In this document: piece by piece, positions 6,735 to 8,082 of the stretch | Layout of the letters: each line of letters opens with the position of its first letter | How positions within the stretch are numbered: position 1 is the first letter of the stretch | Origin: Elusimicrobia bacterium CG03_land_8_20_14_0_80_50_18 | GTDB taxonomy: Bacteria; CG03 | Assembly: GCA_002780705.1 (NCBI GenBank) | Contig: PEUP01000090.1 | Span: forward strand, 1-8,082 | Direction: 5' to 3' | DNA: 8,082 nt | Notes under the pieces: model-generated | What the model was told of the DNA's origin: nothing | Databases searched by the model: none | What the model saw: the letters and a program-made list of their open reading frames with translations, nothing else | Translations under genes and position numbers: made by a program

Positions 6735-7702
6735 TTGTAGCGTATCCTCGGATCTATGTAAGCGTATGAAACATCGGCGATGAAATTACCGGCCAGCGTC
6801 AGAACCGCGACAATAACGCCGTTGCCCATTATGAGAGGATAATCCCGCGCCATGACGGCCTGATACATCAGGCGGCCAACGCCCGGCCATGAGAATATCG
6901 TCTCAAATATGACGCCTCCCCCGATGATTGACGGAAGCATCAGACCTATCAGCGTCGCAAGAGGCAAAAGTGCGTTTCTGAAAGCGTGCTTCCATATGAC
7001 ATCTCCCTCACTGACGCCGCGGGCGCGGGCGGCTGTGATAAAATCCATGGCAAGGACTTCTTTCATCTCCGCCCTGACATACCTTGAGAGTGAGGCAAGT
7101 CCGGTAAAGGCTGAAATAAAAACAGGAAGTATGAGATGCCAGGCCACATCGGCGGTTTTCCGAAAAGGTCCGAAATAATCCCAACCGGACGAGACCATTC
7201 CCGAAATCGGCAGTATCCCCAGCCTCACTCCGAAATAGTCCATAAAGATGAGCGCAAGCCAGTAGGCCGGAACGGAAAAACCGGCGAAGACGAGGATTGT
7301 CACCGCCCTGTCAAAAAAAGAGCCGGGTTTCGCCGCCGAATAAACTCCGGCGGGCACGGCCAGCAGAAATATGAAAAAAAGCGAACAGACATTGAGGAGG
7401 ATTGTCGCTGGCAGCCGCTCCATTATTTTTTTTGAGACACTCCTTCCGTCCTGAAACGACACGCCGAAATCCAGCGTCACAATATTGCCCAGCCATTTCA
7501 GGTATTGCTCATGGAGAGGCCGGTCCAGGCCGTAGACACGCACTATTTTCTCGCGCACTTCGGGATCGCTGTCGGCGGAACCGAAGCCGGACATGAGTTC
7601 GGGGCCTCCCGGCGAGAGTCTCATTATAAGAAAAGAGATCAGCGTTATGCCGATTAAAAGAGGAATGTAGGAGACGAGCCGCCGGAGGATGTATCTCAGC
7701 AT
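6731..7702 (-). CDS. ABC transporter permease, DppB/OppB family
   Basis: Inner-membrane partner of the DppC-type subunit in a peptide/nickel-type importer. From the ATG at 7702 it has 323 residues, starting MLRYILRRLVSYIPLLIG, the classic DppB/OppB N-terminus with the first helix at about 10-28. Further features: LSPGGP (29-34, family GDP/GGP site), YGLDRPLHEQYLKWL (57-71), DFGVSF (78-83), helices around 103-122, 134-156, 189-205, 243-262 and 294-311, the EAA loop FITAARARGVSEGDVIWKHA (221-240), ETIFSWPGVGRL (267-278) and the terminal YAYIDPRIRY (313-322). A GTG at 7726 would add eight residues (GAHAPAY) that family members lack and has no better ribosome site, so I chose 7702; the longer form cannot be excluded. 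The start overlaps the stop of the small membrane-protein gene by seven bases (ATGCTGA), and its own stop overlaps the next permease start. Confidence 0.94.
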   Translation of the reverse strand: MLRYILRRLVSYIPLLIGITLISFLIMRLSPGGPELMSGFGSADSDPEVREKIVRVYGLDRPLHEQYLKWLGNIVTLDFGVSFQDGRSVSKKIMERLPATILLNVCSLFFIFLLAVPAGVYSAAKPGSFFDRAVTILVFAGFSVPAYWLALIFMDYFGVRLGILPISGMVSSGWDYFGPFRKTADVAWHLILPVFISAFTGLASLSRYVRAEMKEVLAMDFITAARARGVSEGDVIWKHAFRNALLPLATLIGLMLPSIIGGGVIFETIFSWPGVGRLMYQAVMARDYPLIMGNGVIVAVLTLAGNFIADVSYAYIDPRIRYK

Positions 7703-7968
7703 ATACGCAGGAGCATGAGCGCCCACACGATTATAACAGCGAGCGCGGACATGAGCTTTTTTCTGCGCGGAAAAATTCTGCCGAGGGCAAAAAATACCAG
7801 TCCCGCCGACGAGATCACGGCCCCGTGCGAAAGCGGCACGGCTTCCGTCCTCACGGCTATTATGAACACGCCCAAAACGGGCAGAAGAAGGGCGGCGTCA
7901 CTGCGTCTGCTGAAATAAAGCCCCAGCGCCGCTATGAGCGTAAAGATTACAACAATTGTGTTAGCCAT
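7696..7968 (-). CDS. Small hydrophobic membrane protein, function unknown
   Basis: A 90-residue protein that I do not recognise. It is almost entirely hydrophobic, with about four predicted membrane segments (residues 3-18, 25-41, 48-64 and 71-87). Short basic stretches (SRRSD at 20-24; PRRKK at 66-70) suggest cytoplasmic loops under the positive-inside rule. It has no signal-peptide cleavage motif and no conserved catalytic residues that I can see. It ends in ...LLRIC. The ATG at 7968 has a good AAGGA site seven bases upstream, which supports a real gene. The stop overlaps the DppB-type start by seven bases, so it is the first gene of a coupled three-gene block. It may be an accessory subunit of the transporter or a neighbour that merely shares the transcript. 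Nothing in its sequence chooses between these. Confidence 0.8.
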   Translation of the reverse strand: MANTIVVIFTLIAALGLYFSRRSDAALLLPVLGVFIIAVRTEAVPLSHGAVISSAGLVFFALGRIFPRRKKLMSALAVIIVWALMLLRIC

Positions 7969-7975
7969 AATTCTT

Positions 7976-7980
7976 TCCTT
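7976..7980 (-). promoter_or_regulatory. Ribosome-binding site of the small membrane-protein gene
   Basis: AAGGA on the minus strand, seven bases before the ATG at 7968. It supports translation of this short gene and fixes its start. It is also the best initiation site of the transporter block; the two permeases downstream appear to depend largely on coupling. Confidence 0.7.
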
Positions 7981-7992
7981 TTCTCAACAACC

Positions 7993-8082
7993 CTAAATTA
8001 TTTTGCCGGAGGTGGGACTCCTTCTCCCCCGACGCTCTCGCGTCTTCTCCGAAGCCCGGCGCCCTTGCTTGCCGTTCGCTGC
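7993..8082 (-). other. Purine-skewed GC-rich edge segment; repeat or gene end, unresolved
   Basis: The last 90 bases contain no identified gene. On the minus strand one frame is open from the window edge to a TAG at 7993 (29 codons), but the peptide is a low-complexity run of Arg, Lys, Glu, Ser and Gly (for example SEKTRERRGRRSPTSGK) unlike the end of a folded protein. The segment holds a perfect hairpin GACGC-TCTC-GCGTC (8031-8044) flanked by direct CTTCTCC repeats (8021-8027 and 8044-8050). GGTGGGACT (8012-8020) resembles GGAGGGACT in the REPIN-like arm at 5719-5727. I lean towards an intergenic repeat cut by the window edge, but a C-terminal gene fragment is possible. Confidence 0.3.

Noticed and set aside
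7723..7738. TG-T-TATAAT extended -10 inside the small membrane-protein gene, just before the DppB-type gene
   Set aside because: No acceptable -35 lies 16-18 bases upstream, and the bases are explained by the codons for an Ala-Val-Ile-Ile-Val membrane helix. Probably chance.
7993..8082. tRNA gene at the right edge
   Set aside because: Neither strand shows a GGTTCGA-type T-loop or a consistent acceptor stem.

Overview
The window carries six genes, all on the minus strand, in two head-to-tail blocks separated by a 245-base intergenic region dense in inverted repeats. Reading in the direction of transcription (from high to low coordinates): an ABC-transporter block (a small unknown membrane protein at 7696-7968, a DppB/OppB-type permease at 6731-7702, a DppC/OppC-type permease at 5919-6734), the intergenic region (5674-5918), then a housekeeping block: secA (2932-5673), lnt (1412-2914), prfB (342-1439) and rsmD, which runs off the left edge (1-352). 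No plus-strand gene is supported; open frames on that strand are shadows of the minus-strand genes.

The organism is a bacterium, and Lnt (apolipoprotein N-acyltransferase) points to a double-membraned cell with triacylated lipoproteins. Base composition is balanced to slightly GC-rich. SecA helicase motif VI reads GRCARQGDPG rather than the GRSGRQGD/GRAGRQGD form of Proteobacteria and Firmicutes, and RsmD and Lnt are divergent, so I lean towards a deep-branching Gram-negative phylum (for example Elusimicrobiota, Omnitrophota or another PVC-neighbouring lineage). That placement is an inference with low confidence.

The housekeeping block looks like one transcript. A promoter (TTGTAA, 17-base spacer, extended TGA-TATAAT) lies directly before secA, at a distance that puts the predicted +1 on the A of the secA ATG, so the message may be leaderless. 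lnt starts 17 bases after secA; prfB starts inside the end of lnt (28-base overlap) with a strong GGAGG ribosome site; rsmD starts inside the end of prfB (11-base overlap). The products link protein export (SecA), maturation of exported lipoproteins (Lnt), translation termination (RF2) and 16S rRNA methylation (RsmD).

The transporter block is also tightly coupled (7-base and 4-base overlaps). It encodes the two membrane subunits of a peptide/nickel-type importer but no ATPase or binding protein; those would have to be upstream of the window or elsewhere. The block ends at the structured intergenic region.

I found no undescribed defence system, CRISPR array, complete transposon or RNA gene. 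The material most worth a second look is the intergenic region: a REPIN-like doublet palindrome at 5715-5773, a nested multi-hairpin element at 5812-5901, and the possibly leaderless secA promoter. Sequence-level oddities in Lnt (a Ser where the family has Tyr next to the catalytic Cys, and a tandem 18-base repeat), the unframeshifted prfB and the coupled small membrane protein are secondary.
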